From the NCBI GenBank assembly GCA_017440755.1, contig JAFSGP010000028.1:1-50259 (forward strand): a DNA stretch of 50,259 bases. Direction: 5' to 3'. The stretch is from Clostridia bacterium (GTDB lineage: Bacteria; Bacillota; Clostridia; Oscillospirales; Acutalibacteraceae). The notes below the pieces were generated by a model, which ran no database searches, was not told the DNA's origin, and saw only the letters and a program-made list of their open reading frames with translations. Within the stretch, counting starts at the first letter, position 1, and each line of letters begins with the position of its first letter. A program made the translations under genes and the position numbers. Shown here in pieces: positions 16,551-25,879 of this stretch.

Positions 16551-16620
16551 CCCAAGCCCTTCGGGGCTTGGGCGGCAATCAAAGGATATAAGCTACGCGG
16601 TTTATATCTTTTGATTGCCG
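16551..16620. repeat. TTCG hairpin plus hairpin with the MITE-like ends
   Basis: A perfect 9-bp stem with TTCG loop (16551-16559 with 16564-16572) is joined to a second stem (16573-16591 with 16601-16620) whose outer sequence CGGCAATCAAA is the same as the ends of the 7747-7914 element. It may be a shortened derivative. No T-run follows, so it is probably an mRNA-structure element rather than a full terminator. Confidence 0.6.
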
Positions 16621-16659
16621 AGTGGTATCCCAAATACGCAAAAAAAGGAGGTCGTTACG

Positions 16660-17223
16660 TTGGGCAAGATAAAGATTAAAATATTTGTTGTTGCGCTCGT
16701 GGCTGTGCTGATGGCGTTTATCAGCACGTCTACCCTCGCATACTATTCAACCGTCGGAAAAGCCACCAATGTCGTGACCTCCGGTAACATTCAGTTTATC
16801 ATCCACGAAACCACCGACCAGGGGAAAGAATTCCCCAAAGAGGGCGTATATATCGTTCCCGGAGACATTGTTTCCAAAAAGGTCAGTATTGAGAGCGATT
16901 GTGAGCATCCTTTCTATCTCCGTGTAAAGATGGTTTACGGCGTGGATTCACAGGAACTCTCCGCAGAGGATTGCTTCAAGCTGAACATTGACGAAGAGCA
17001 TTGGGTACTGCACGACGGCTGGTATTATTACACCGGCATCGTGAACCCCGGTGAAACCACACCTAATGTATTCTCCCACGTGGAGATCGTCGGCTCCAAG
17101 GTGGATAACAGCTACCTGGGCAAAACGCTGACGCTCACCGTCAAGGCGCAGGCCGTGCAAAGCGAGAACAACCTCATCACCGATGGGAATACCCATACCG
17201 CTTCCGGCTGGCCGGCAGAATAG
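16660..17223 (+). CDS. TasA-like subunit with SipW-type signal peptide
   Basis: A 187-residue protein started at TTG 16660, which is 8-9 nt behind AAAAGGAGG; the in-frame upstream codons overlap the repeat hairpin. The signal ends STLAYYSTVGKATNVVTSG, a SipW-type pattern with cleavage near Ala27. The mature part carries VYIVPGDIVSKKVSIESDCEHPFYLRVKM and a WYYYTG motif typical of TasA-like beta sandwiches. It has two Cys in the mature part. No anchor. It is followed 13 bp later by the sortase-type protein. Confidence 0.8.
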   Translation: MGKIKIKIFVVALVAVLMAFISTSTLAYYSTVGKATNVVTSGNIQFIIHETTDQGKEFPKEGVYIVPGDIVSKKVSIESDCEHPFYLRVKMVYGVDSQELSAEDCFKLNIDEEHWVLHDGWYYYTGIVNPGETTPNVFSHVEIVGSKVDNSYLGKTLTLTVKAQAVQSENNLITDGNTHTASGWPAE

Positions 17224-17236
17224 GGGGTAGGTGCAG

Positions 17237-17890
17237 ATGAAAAAGATACTGACGATACTTATCGCTTTTGCCGTTGCCGTATCCGTCGTGCTGCCCGCCT
17301 ATGCGGCGAACGGCAAGGCGACCTACAGCGGCAACGCGGGGAACTTTGTGTTTAACCCCGGCAGCGACTATTCGCCGACCGACCTGTTCCCCCATTTCAA
17401 GGGCGTTATGCCGGGCGACACCTTAACGCAGAAAATCACCGTGAAAAACGATGCGGACAACAAGGTGAAGGTCAAGATTTATATGCGTTCTCTCGGCGCT
17501 CATGCGGAGTCTGTGGAGTTTCTGTCGCAGCTTTCCCTCAAGGTGCAGAAGAGCGCAGACAACGAAATGGCGTACATGTTCGATGCAACCGCTGACGAAA
17601 CGGCAGGGCTGACCGACTGGGTTTGCCTTGGTATGCTGTATTCCGGCGGCAAGGTGAATCTGGACGTAATCCTGGACGTTCCCGTTGAGCTGGATAATGC
17701 ATTTCAAAACGAAATCGGGTACCTTGATTGGGAGTTTAAGGTGGAAGAATTCCCCATCGAGCCCGATGACCCGCAGGCACCCCAGACCGGTGACGATTTT
17801 AACGTCGGCCTGTGGTCGGCCGTTCTGGTTTGCTCTCTGTTTATGATGATTCTTCTTTTCGCGTGGCGTAAGAAGGAAAAGGAGCAGTAA
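17237..17890 (+). CDS. Sortase-type wall-anchored protein (possible fibre anchor)
   Basis: A 217-residue protein with a standard Sec signal (VVLPAYAANGK, cleaved after AYA), unlike the SipW-type signals of its neighbours. The extracellular part has a beta domain (PHFKGVMPGDTLTQKITVKN). The C-terminus is a classic sorting signal: APQTGDD, a hydrophobic segment and WRKKEKEQ. No sortase gene is in the window. Start ATG 17237 is preferred over GTG 17231, which is two codons earlier and closer to the ribosome-binding site. By position it could be the anchor of the fibre, like TapA in Bacillus, which is inference. Confidence 0.8.
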   Translation: MKKILTILIAFAVAVSVVLPAYAANGKATYSGNAGNFVFNPGSDYSPTDLFPHFKGVMPGDTLTQKITVKNDADNKVKVKIYMRSLGAHAESVEFLSQLSLKVQKSADNEMAYMFDATADETAGLTDWVCLGMLYSGGKVNLDVILDVPVELDNAFQNEIGYLDWEFKVEEFPIEPDDPQAPQTGDDFNVGLWSAVLVCSLFMMILLFAWRKKEKEQ

Positions 17891-17915
17891 AGCGCTGAAC
17901 AAGGAGGAAACAGGC

Positions 17916-18569
17916 GTGAATTCCCAAGCAAAAAAGAAACCCTACAAAAGAATAGCCTTAGCCCTCAGCCTGTGCGCTCTCATTATATGGGGTGTCCTTG
18001 GCACAGGCGTGTCTTTGGCGTGGTTTACCGATACCTCACCCGAAATCAACAACATTTTCCATTTTGCGGATTTCAATCTGGTGGTCTCCCACCGCCTGAC
18101 CGACGGCACCTGGGAAAAGGTGGACAGCCAAACTGAAATTTTTGATAAAGAAGCGCTGTATGAACCGGGCTACGTACAGGTTGTGCACCTGAAGGTGGAA
18201 AACAAAGGCGACCTACCCTTCAATTTCTATACGGCGGTCAACGTAAACAACTGCTCGGTGGCAACCAATGCGTTCGGTCAGCAGCTCCTGTTGCAGGAGT
18301 ATCTGAAATTCGGCGTAACCACCGCTGACAGCGAAGACGCCATGAAAAACAGCGTTCCCAATCGGGAGGCTGCAGTAAGAATTGCCGATATGCCCTTGCA
18401 TAATTATTATGAGACCGGTGTATTTTCGCTGTCCCCTAATATGACCAAGTATATCGCGCTGATCGTCCGTATGCCCGAAGAGATTGGCAACGTTGCCAAC
18501 TACCGTGGCGAGACCGTCCCAAAGGTGGAGCTTGGCATCACTGTCAAGGCGGACCAAATTGCCGACTAA
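17916..18569 (+). CDS. TasA-like subunit with SipW-type signal peptide
   Basis: A 217-residue protein starting at GTG 17916 behind AAGGAGGAAAC. The signal ends GVSLAWFTDTSPEINNIF, cleavage near Ala35. The mature domain has the TasA-like sequence YEPGYVQVVHLKVENKGDLPFNF and ends in LGITVKADQIAD. It resembles the first domain of the 544-residue and giant proteins (WEPGY, VKIVNKGNL). No anchor. Spacing to the next gene is 36 bp. Confidence 0.8.
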   Translation: MNSQAKKKPYKRIALALSLCALIIWGVLGTGVSLAWFTDTSPEINNIFHFADFNLVVSHRLTDGTWEKVDSQTEIFDKEALYEPGYVQVVHLKVENKGDLPFNFYTAVNVNNCSVATNAFGQQLLLQEYLKFGVTTADSEDAMKNSVPNREAAVRIADMPLHNYYETGVFSLSPNMTKYIALIVRMPEEIGNVANYRGETVPKVELGITVKADQIAD

Positions 18570-18605
18570 AACCCCATAGCAAATCTTCGAAAGGAGGATG
18601 ATCGC

Positions 18606-19715
18606 GTGAGAAAACTGTATAACGAGTTTTTCCATATTCCCAAGCACGGAAAAATACGCGAAAAGGTGATGATCGCCCGCATTGCCGTAACCATTATGAT
18701 TGTGCTTGCATGCTTGGTGGCTATGAGCTTTTCCGCGTATGCCTATTTTTCTTATGACATCGCCTCCGATGCCAACGTTATTAAAGCAGCGCATTTTGAA
18801 ACAAAGGTGTCCATTCAGATTACAGACGAAAATGGTAAAACCATTGACATAAAGCCGATCACCAGCAATTATCAGTCCCACAAGGTGGATCTGGATGCAG
18901 GTACGCTGTATACCGTGACGATCACCCCCACCGAAAAGAGCACGGCGAAGACCGGCTTTGTTGTCGTTACTGCCACCGGCTGTACCGATACGTATCACAC
19001 ACAGCAGCTGGGAGTAGATACGAATACGAGTGAAGGCGAGACGAAATTCATCTCATTCGAGTTGCTGCTCACGGACAAGACGACGGTCTATTTTCTTGCC
19101 CACTGGGGGACCTCTTCCTATTACGACGCTTACAAGAACAAGGGCGATAACGAGAAGCTGTACATTACCCAAGGCGAACAGATAAAGATGGTTGTGAACG
19201 GCAAGAAGAATCCGGCTGCCGATGAACAGAAAGAACCTGACAATACGATGTCTTCGAACACGGATTCGTCCACAACAAAAGCGACAGAGAGCACAACGAC
19301 GTCTGCCGCCGCAACGACGAAACCCACTGTCGGTAGCGCAACTTCGGCGACAAGCAAACCTTCCAATAAGGTGGAGTCCTCCACCACGGAAAATGCCTCG
19401 ACAAGTTTGGCGACCGCGTCGTCTGTCAGTACCACAAAAACGACGAATTCGTCCACAACGCATACGACAGAAAGCACAACAACGCATGCGACAGAAAGTG
19501 CGACAACTCATGCCACTGAAACGTCCGACGCAGCCACGAGCACGGAGAAGCAAGTCGTCACAACGGATTCGACCGAAACAACAGCGCCTACGACCTCTGT
19601 GGGCACTCCGGAATCGAAAGCAACGAATTCGACAGATTCGGTGGACGGCACAGAAAAAGCTATATCCGAAAACGAGGAAACCGCAAAGGCGACTTTGACC
19701 GAGGTGAGCCGATAA
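18606..19715 (+). CDS. Exported protein with long Thr/Ser-rich stalk
   Basis: A 369-residue protein starting at GTG 18606 behind AAAGGAGGA. A long N-region (residues 1-24) precedes a hydrophobic helix that ends AYAYFSYDIASDANVIKA, a SipW-type pattern with cleavage near Ala46. Residues about 50-205 form a beta domain. From about 210 to the end it is Thr/Ser-rich (repeats such as TTHATES and TESTTT), a mucin-like stalk. It lacks both a sortase motif and a C-terminal helix, so it is either released or anchored by an uncleaved N-terminus. Its stop overlaps the next start (TAATG). Confidence 0.75.
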   Translation: MRKLYNEFFHIPKHGKIREKVMIARIAVTIMIVLACLVAMSFSAYAYFSYDIASDANVIKAAHFETKVSIQITDENGKTIDIKPITSNYQSHKVDLDAGTLYTVTITPTEKSTAKTGFVVVTATGCTDTYHTQQLGVDTNTSEGETKFISFELLLTDKTTVYFLAHWGTSSYYDAYKNKGDNEKLYITQGEQIKMVVNGKKNPAADEQKEPDNTMSSNTDSSTTKATESTTTSAAATTKPTVGSATSATSKPSNKVESSTTENASTSLATASSVSTTKTTNSSTTHTTESTTTHATESATTHATETSDAATSTEKQVVTTDSTETTAPTTSVGTPESKATNSTDSVDGTEKAISENEETAKATLTEVSR

Positions 19716-20023
19716 TGAAAATAAAGAAATTTCCCAAAATCCATCGGCTGTTTGTGGACGGTATTTGTGATTCTAAAGAGGGGGAAAGCTGCAGTGCTAC
19801 CCGAGATGAAAATGAATTCGAGCGCTGTGTATTGTGCGGTATGCTAACCTTTGTTCCCAAAAGCATGCCAATAGAGTGGCGTGAAAACTATGAAATCGGC
19901 TGCGGCCAAATTTGCTCCGAATGCGCAAAGAAAAAACGCAAAGCGTTCGACGCGGAAGACATACTCACGAATGCGCAGATTATGCAGGCTGTGGAACAAA
20001 GCAGAATGGAAAGAAAGGAATAA
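19715..20023 (+). CDS. Small Cys-rich cytoplasmic protein, putative zinc binder
   Basis: A 102-residue protein whose ATG overlaps the previous stop by one base, so it is translationally coupled to the stalk protein. It has no signal peptide. Cys pairs CVLC and CGQICSEC, with a further CDSKEGESC near the N-terminus, suggest one or two zinc knuckles. The C-terminal third is charged and helical. The function is unknown. Being cytoplasmic and coupled to a surface gene, it may be a regulator of the cluster. Confidence 0.6.
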   Translation: MKIKKFPKIHRLFVDGICDSKEGESCSATRDENEFERCVLCGMLTFVPKSMPIEWRENYEIGCGQICSECAKKKRKAFDAEDILTNAQIMQAVEQSRMERKE

Positions 20024-20077
20024 ACGGTGACATTTACGTAGTGCCTTTGGCACGAGCAATACGACCCAACCAAACAC

Positions 20078-20117
20078 AGAACTGACCTCGCTTAAAGCGA
20101 GGTCAGTTCTGCTTTTT
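20078..20117 (+). terminator. Terminator of the surface-fibre cluster
   Basis: A perfect 16-bp stem (20078-20093 with 20095-20110) followed by GCTTTTT. It is the first strong terminator after the MITE-like region and marks the right boundary of the cluster. Confidence 0.8.
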
Positions 20118-20189
20118 CGGATTGGGAGTGAGCTGTGTTTTGCGGCGACAGGCGTTGACAGCCCACCGCACCCGTTTCATCTCTTCGCG

Positions 20190-20621
20190 TCACAAATACT
20201 CTTTCAGCTTATGAATGTTGTTTTCTTCCGTCTTTTGCAGCTGTTCCGCCAGCGCGAGGCAGTCTTCACAACGGTTGCGGTAGTGACTGATTTGGCGCGC
20301 CATTTTGGTGACCCCCATACAGCTGCCCTGAATGAGCATATCCGCCAGAGCGGAGGGGGAATTGTCCTCGTTTGCCTTGCGGCAGGCGGTGACCCGCACC
20401 ATCATTTTCGCCATTGGCGGGTTGCCATGCGGGGGATAGCCGTTTTCTCGCAACATATCCTCCGCCGCGTTGAGGATATTCTGATATTCCCCTAACTGGG
20501 TGAGGATCACCTGCCGAAAGGCGGTGTCGTCCGTCTTGCGCAGGACGGTATACAGCCCGTCCCGCCCCATTTCTGCGTTTCTGTACACGCTGTTGACCAG
20601 CGCCAGTCCGTTTTCGTCCAT
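20190..20621 (-). CDS. Helical protein, possibly ferritin-like fold
   Basis: A 143-residue protein when started at ATG 20621, chosen because GAGGTGAAG lies 3-4 nt upstream; a longer in-frame start at 20651 has no site. It is almost entirely helical, with segments such as LVNSVYRNAEMGRDGLYTVL and CMGVTKMARQISHYRNRCEDCLALAEQL. The length and four-helix look suggest a ferritin-like bundle, but no clear metal ligand set is seen. It stands alone, divergent from polA. No function is assigned. Confidence 0.6.
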   Translation of the reverse strand: MDENGLALVNSVYRNAEMGRDGLYTVLRKTDDTAFRQVILTQLGEYQNILNAAEDMLRENGYPPHGNPPMAKMMVRVTACRKANEDNSPSALADMLIQGSCMGVTKMARQISHYRNRCEDCLALAEQLQKTEENNIHKLKEYL

Positions 20622-20739
20622 TTTCTTCACCTCATATATAGCCTGTGGCAAGAGAACGGAATTATTTTGGGAAACTACTGGATTTTTTTATGGTTTTCCT
20701 GTACAATAAAGGAGTAATTACGCTAAAAGGACTGATTGT

Positions 20740-23304
20740 ATGAATCGTCTGCTGGTTATCGACGGCAACAGCATTATTAATCGCGCCTTTTATGGGGTGA
20801 AAGCGCTCACCACCAAGGACGGACAGTATACCAACGCCATTGTTGGTTTTCTTAACATTTTGGCGCGCCTGCGCACCCTGTCGGAGGCAACCCATATTGC
20901 AGTGGCCTTTGACCGCCACGCCCCCACCTTCCGCCATCAGATGTATGCGGAGTATAAGGCGGGACGCAAAGGAATGCCCGACGAGCTTCGGCAACAGCTG
21001 CAGCCGCTCAAGGATATTCTGGCGGCGATGGGACTTGCCATCGTGGAATTAGACGGCTACGAGGCGGACGATATCCTCGGTACCCTGTCGGCGGCGGCCG
21101 CTAAGAACGGGGACGTGTGCTTTATCGCCACGGGTGATCGGGACTCTCTGCAGCTGGTGGGGGAGGGGGTTACCGTCCTGCTGGCTACCACCAAGATGGG
21201 GCACCCCGAGACGGTGGTGATGGACACCGCCGCTATCCATGAAAAGTATGGGCTGACCCCCGGTCAGCTGATTGACCTGAAAGCCCTGCAGGGGGATACC
21301 AGCGACAACATCCCCGGCGTCCCCGGTGTAGGCGAAAAGACCGCCCTCGACCTGATGCAGCGGTTTGGCTCGCTGGATTATATCTATGATAATCTGGCCG
21401 ACCTTGACATTCGCGACAATTTGCGCGGCAAGCTGGAAAGCGGCAAAGAAAGCGCTTACATCAGCAAAAAGTTGGGCACCATCTGCCGCGAGGTGCCCAT
21501 CTCCACGGTGGCGGCAGACTACGAAGTCGCCCCTATGCAGGAGGCGACCCTTGCCACACTGCTTACCAAGCTGGAGCTGTTTAAATGGATGGAAAAGTTG
21601 GGCTTGTCCGCCCAGCCCGTGGCCACCCCCGCGGTGGCGGAGTCTGTCCCCACCGTGACGGTGGAGGGGAACGAGGCGCTGGGTAAGATGCTGACGCTGG
21701 TACGGCAAAGGGGCAAGGCGGACCTGCTGGCGCAGGTGGAGGGGGAGGAGATTCTCTCCCTGGCGCTGGTGGTGGACGGCTGTGCTGCCCGCGTTGACCG
21801 TTTGGCTCCCGATTTCGAGAGGCTGTATACGCTGCTCACCGACGAGTCGGTGACAAAGCGTACCCACAACAGCAAGCCCTTGTTTGCGGCACTGCTGAGC
21901 ATGGGACTGCGGCCGGCGGGGTTTGTGCTGGACACCTGTCTGGCGGCGTATCTGCTCAATCCCCTGTCCACCGACTATTCTCTGTCTCGCCTGCTTACCG
22001 AGTACGGATTGGCGGCGGAGGAGCCATTGTGCACCTTCTCGGTGCTGGCGGACACCCTCTCCCGTCAGGTGGAGGAGCAGGGAATGACCGCCCTGCTCAC
22101 CGATGTGGAGCAGCCGCTGGCGGAGGTGCTGGCGTCCATGGAGAACGAGGGTATGGCGGTGGACCGTCAGGGGATTACGGACTTTGGTCGGGATTTGTCT
22201 GCCCGTATCCGTACCCTGCAGCAGGAGATATGGCAGCAGGTGGGGTACGAGTTTAACCTCAATTCCCCCAAGCAGCTGGGCAAGGCACTGTTTGAGGATC
22301 TGGGCTTGCCTGCGGGCAAAAAGACCAAATCCGGCTATTCCACCAACGCCGAGGTGCTGGAAAAGCTGCGGGAACAGCACCCTGTGGTAGCGAATCTGTT
22401 GGAATATCGCACCTTGACGAAGCTCAACGGCACCTACTGCGACGGTCTGTTGGGGCTGATTACCCCCGCGGGGCGGATTCACTCGGTGTTTAATCAGACC
22501 GAGACCCGCACAGGTCGCATTTCCTCCTCCGAGCCGAATTTGCAGAATATCCCTGTTCGCTCAGAGTTGGGGCGACAGATGCGGCGGTTCTTTACCGCTC
22601 GCGCAGGTTGGGTGTTATGCGATGCGGACTATTCGCAAATCGAGCTGCGGGTGCTTGCTCATATGGCAGCGGAGCCCACCATGCTGTCCGCCTTTAACAG
22701 CGGCGAGGACATTCACCGCTCCACGGCGGCACAGGTGTTCGGCATGCCGCCCGAGATGGTGACCCCCGAGATGCGTTCCGCCGCCAAGGCAGTGAATTTC
22801 GGCATCATCTACGGCATCGGCGCCCACTCCCTGTCGGAGGATTTGGGGGTTTCCTACGGTGAAGCGAAGGCGTACATCGAGAGCTATCTCCACCATTTCG
22901 GTGCGGTGTCTGCCTTTATGGAGAGCCTGATAGGAGACGCCACCGATAAGGGCTACGGCGAGACCCTGTTTGGGCGCCGCCGTCCGTTGCCGGAGCTGAA
23001 GGCGGGCAACGCCATGACCCGCCACTTCGGCGAGCGGGTGGCGCGGAATATGCCGATTCAGGGCACTGCCGCGGATATTATTAAAATGGCTATGGTGCGG
23101 GTGTACCGCCGTCTGCAGGCGGAGGGCCTGCAGGCAAAACTGATTCTGCAGGTGCACGACGAACTGCTGGTGGAGGCACCGCCGACGGAGGCGCAGCGGG
23201 TTGCCGCTCTGCTCAAGGAGGAGATGGAGGCCGCCGCCAATCTGCAGGTGAAATTAGAGGTGGACGTCCACGTGGGCGAAACCTGGTACGAGGCAAAAGG
23301 ATAA
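20740..23304 (+). CDS. polA: DNA polymerase I
   Basis: An 854-residue family A polymerase for Okazaki-fragment processing and repair. The N-terminal 5'-3' exonuclease domain (about 1-290) has VIDGNSIINRAFY, DGYEADDILGT, GDRDSLQL and DTSDNIPGVPGVGEKTA. The middle region (about 300-460) has lost the DxE exonuclease motifs, so proofreading is predicted absent, as in Bacillus and Thermus enzymes. The polymerase domain has DADYSQIELRVLAH, the O-helix RSAAKAVNFGIIYG, and QVHDELLVE. Length is normal. It is monocistronic. Confidence 0.97.
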   Translation: MNRLLVIDGNSIINRAFYGVKALTTKDGQYTNAIVGFLNILARLRTLSEATHIAVAFDRHAPTFRHQMYAEYKAGRKGMPDELRQQLQPLKDILAAMGLAIVELDGYEADDILGTLSAAAAKNGDVCFIATGDRDSLQLVGEGVTVLLATTKMGHPETVVMDTAAIHEKYGLTPGQLIDLKALQGDTSDNIPGVPGVGEKTALDLMQRFGSLDYIYDNLADLDIRDNLRGKLESGKESAYISKKLGTICREVPISTVAADYEVAPMQEATLATLLTKLELFKWMEKLGLSAQPVATPAVAESVPTVTVEGNEALGKMLTLVRQRGKADLLAQVEGEEILSLALVVDGCAARVDRLAPDFERLYTLLTDESVTKRTHNSKPLFAALLSMGLRPAGFVLDTCLAAYLLNPLSTDYSLSRLLTEYGLAAEEPLCTFSVLADTLSRQVEEQGMTALLTDVEQPLAEVLASMENEGMAVDRQGITDFGRDLSARIRTLQQEIWQQVGYEFNLNSPKQLGKALFEDLGLPAGKKTKSGYSTNAEVLEKLREQHPVVANLLEYRTLTKLNGTYCDGLLGLITPAGRIHSVFNQTETRTGRISSSEPNLQNIPVRSELGRQMRRFFTARAGWVLCDADYSQIELRVLAHMAAEPTMLSAFNSGEDIHRSTAAQVFGMPPEMVTPEMRSAAKAVNFGIIYGIGAHSLSEDLGVSYGEAKAYIESYLHHFGAVSAFMESLIGDATDKGYGETLFGRRRPLPELKAGNAMTRHFGERVARNMPIQGTAADIIKMAMVRVYRRLQAEGLQAKLILQVHDELLVEAPPTEAQRVAALLKEEMEAAANLQVKLEVDVHVGETWYEAKG

Positions 23305-23318
23305 CGAAATATGAGGAG

Positions 23319-23352
23319 GGGCTGCCTGCGGTATGCGGGCAGCCCGCTTTTT
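23319..23352 (+). terminator. Terminator of polA
   Basis: An 11-bp stem with one wobble (23319-23329 with 23335-23345), then CGCTTTTTG. It lies 15 bp behind the polA stop codon. Confidence 0.75.
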
Positions 23353-23447
23353 GTGCTTTTTGCTCACTTTGGGCCGAAAATTATGGCAAAAAAGACAAAT
23401 ATTCACATTTTCTACAAAAATAATTGCAATAAAATGTACAAAAGGGC

Positions 23448-23476
23448 TTGCCTTTTGGCGTATAAATTGGTACAAT
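23448..23476 (+). promoter_or_regulatory. Promoter of the glgC-glgD-glgA operon
   Basis: TTGCCT (23448-23453) and TACAAT (23471-23476) with a 17-bp spacer, about 57 bp before the glgC start. Confidence 0.6.
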
Positions 23477-23532
23477 AAACGTGCACGAGTATGCAGAGAA
23501 GCATACCGTTAAATTGGAGGAGGAGATTGCTT

Positions 23533-24762
23533 ATGTTCCGCAAGCAGGAATGCGTGGCGATGCTGTTGGCAGGCGGACAGGGCAGCCGTCTGTACGCGCT
23601 GACCCGTCGTATTGCCAAGCCCGCCGTCCCCTTTGGCGGCAAGTATCGCATTATTGATTTTCCCTTATCCAACTGTGTCAATTCCGGCATTGAGACGGTG
23701 GGTGTACTCACCCAGTATCAGCCGCTGGAGCTGAACGACTATATTGGCTCGGGACAGCCTTGGGATTTGGACCGTATGGACGCGGGTGTCCACGTGCTGC
23801 CCCCCTATCAGCGTAACAAGGGCGCCGACTGGTACAAGGGCACTGCCAACGCTATCTACCAGAACATCGACTTTATCGAGCGGTATGACCCGGAATACGT
23901 GCTGGTGCTGTCCGGCGACCACATCTATAAGATGGACTACAGCGATATGCTGGCGCAACATAAGGCGAACGAGGCGGATTGCACCATTGCGGTGCTGGAC
24001 GTCCCCAAGGAGGAGGCCAGCCGCTTCGGTATCCTCAACACCAACCCCGACGGCTCGATTTACGAGTTTGATGAAAAACCGGCGGTGCCCAAGAGCACGC
24101 TGGCGTCGATGGGTATTTACATTTTCACGTGGGATAAGCTGCGCAAGTACCTCATCGCGGACGAGGAGGATACCACCTCCCAGAATGACTTCGGCAAAAA
24201 CCTGCTGCCCGCCATGCTGAATGCGGGGGAGCGAATGTTTGCCTACCGCTTTGAGGGCTACTGGAAGGACGTGGGTACCATCGACAGCCTCTGGGAGGCG
24301 AATATGGATCTGCTCAACCCCAAAGTGCCGCTGGATTTGGCGGATACGGGGTGGAAGATCTACTCCCGCAACCCCGGTATGCCGCCCCACTATCTGGCGG
24401 ACACCGCCCAGGTGCAGAACAGCTCCATTACCGAGGGCTGTACCATCGGCGGTAAAGTGGAGGGCTCGGTTATCTTCGCCGGCGTGACGGTGGAGGAGGG
24501 CGCGGAGATCGTCCACTCTATCCTGATGCCCGGCACGGTGGTGCGCAAGGGCGCCAAGGTGCAGTACGCTATCCTTGCGGAGGACGTAGAGGTGGGCGCC
24601 GGCGCCGTGGTTGGCGAAAGCCCGGAGGAAATCGACAATCTGGATCGCTGGGGTGTGGCGGTGGTCGCCTCCGGTATCAAGGTGGGGCAGGAGGGCTTTG
24701 TTCCTGCCAAAGCGATGGTTGAAAAGGACGTTGCCGATAAGGAGGTGATTCCGTATGCGTAA
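23533..24762 (+). CDS. glgC: Glucose-1-phosphate adenylyltransferase, catalytic subunit
   Basis: A 409-residue enzyme that makes ADP-glucose from ATP and glucose-1-phosphate. The start is ATG 23533, 7-8 nt behind GGAGGAGGAG. The nucleotidyltransferase domain has [25 protein letters not shown], the catalytic-site [13 protein letters not shown], and [11 protein letters not shown]. The C-terminal left-handed beta-helix (about 290-409) has hexapeptide repeats. It overlaps glgD by 8 bp. GlgC/GlgD pairs in Firmicutes form a hetero-oligomer. Confidence 0.95.
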   Translation: MFRKQECVAMLLAGGQGSRLYALTRRIAKPAVPFGGKYRIIDFPLSNCVNSGIETVGVLTQYQPLELNDYIGSGQPWDLDRMDAGVHVLPPYQRNKGADWYKGTANAIYQNIDFIERYDPEYVLVLSGDHIYKMDYSDMLAQHKANEADCTIAVLDVPKEEASRFGILNTNPDGSIYEFDEKPAVPKSTLASMGIYIFTWDKLRKYLIADEEDTTSQNDFGKNLLPAMLNAGERMFAYRFEGYWKDVGTIDSLWEANMDLLNPKVPLDLADTGWKIYSRNPGMPPHYLADTAQVQNSSITEGCTIGGKVEGSVIFAGVTVEEGAEIVHSILMPGTVVRKGAKVQYAILAEDVEVGAGAVVGESPEEIDNLDRWGVAVVASGIKVGQEGFVPAKAMVEKDVADKEVIPYA

Positions 24763-25867
24763 TTACAATGCATTGGGTCTGATTTTTGCCAATATGCACG
24801 ACGAGGCGATACGGGATTGCACCGCGGTGCGGTCTATGGGCTCTTTGCCCTTCGGCGGACGGTATCGACTCATCGACTTTGTGCTGTCGGGCATGGTGAA
24901 TGCCGGCATCACGAAGGTGGGTGTTATTACAAAGAGCAACTACCAGTCGCTGATGGACCATCTGGGCTCGGGTAAGGCGTGGGACCTCTCCCGCAAGAAT
25001 GAGGGACTGTATTTCCTGCCCCCTCGCAGCAGCGATGACGCGATGTATCAGGGACGCATCGGCTCTTTGGCAGACGTGATTCCCTTCCTCAACCACTCCA
25101 AGGAGGAGCTGGTGATTCTGTCCGACTGCCACGTGGTGTCCAGCATGGACTATCAGGCGATGCTGAAGGCTCACGTGGAGAGCGGTGCGGACGTGACGGT
25201 GGCCTGTCAGCACGGGGTGGTTCCCACTCTGTCGGATATCCCCGTGATGACCTTAGACGCCGAAAAGCGGGTCGCCGACCTGCTCATCGGGCGCATCTCC
25301 GAGGAGGAGGCGTACTACGGCGTTGGCGCCTACGTGATGCGGAAGGACTGGCTGCTGCGTACCGTCACCGAGGCGGTGGCGCGTAACCAGCTGCATTTCG
25401 AGCGGGACGTGCTGCAGCGGCGACTGGGTGAATTGCGTATCTACGGCTACGAGGTTCCCTCGCTGATGATGCCGATTTATTCCGTGGAGAGCTATTTTAA
25501 GGCGAATCTGGCGCTGCTGGAGAACGAGGTGCGGGAGCAGCTGTTCCCCAAGAGCCGCCCCGTGTATACCAAGCTGAAGGATTGCGACCCTGTGCAGTAC
25601 GGCCTGCACGCTCAGGTCACCAACTCTCTGGTGGGCGACGGCGCTCACGTGGACGGCACGGTGAAAAATTGCATTGTGTTCCGTGGCGCTAACATCAGCC
25701 GCCACGCCACGTTGGAAAACTGCGTGATTATGCAGAACGTGACGGTGGGGGACAACTGCAAATTGGGCAACGTCATTGCGGACAAGAACGTGGTGTTCCG
25801 CAACGGCTGCCGCCTGCAGGGGTCGGACAGCTACCCCGTGTATATTGCGAAGAATTCCATTGTATAA
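24755..25867 (+). CDS. glgD: Glucose-1-phosphate adenylyltransferase regulatory subunit
   Basis: A 370-residue GlgC paralogue. It keeps the fold ([22 protein letters not shown]) and the beta-helix C-terminus, but the first nucleotide-binding loop reads [13 protein letters not shown] rather than [10 protein letters not shown], so it is probably not catalytic by itself. Known GlgD subunits raise GlgC activity. The ATG at 24755 lies inside the end of glgC with AAGGAGGTG upstream, an 8-bp overlap that supports coupled synthesis. Confidence 0.93.
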   Translation: MRNYNALGLIFANMHDEAIRDCTAVRSMGSLPFGGRYRLIDFVLSGMVNAGITKVGVITKSNYQSLMDHLGSGKAWDLSRKNEGLYFLPPRSSDDAMYQGRIGSLADVIPFLNHSKEELVILSDCHVVSSMDYQAMLKAHVESGADVTVACQHGVVPTLSDIPVMTLDAEKRVADLLIGRISEEEAYYGVGAYVMRKDWLLRTVTEAVARNQLHFERDVLQRRLGELRIYGYEVPSLMMPIYSVESYFKANLALLENEVREQLFPKSRPVYTKLKDCDPVQYGLHAQVTNSLVGDGAHVDGTVKNCIVFRGANISRHATLENCVIMQNVTVGDNCKLGNVIADKNVVFRNGCRLQGSDSYPVYIAKNSIV

Positions 25868-25879
25868 GGAGGCATCTGT

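Noticed and set aside
19222..19698. Arg/Gln-rich alternative frame in the Thr-rich repeat
   Set aside because: A by-product of the ACR/ACG repeat codons; no start site and no protein-like features.
21049..22482. 477-codon minus-strand frame
   Set aside because: It lies opposite polA, whose motifs are certain; composition is Gln/His/Arg-rich as expected for a shadow frame.
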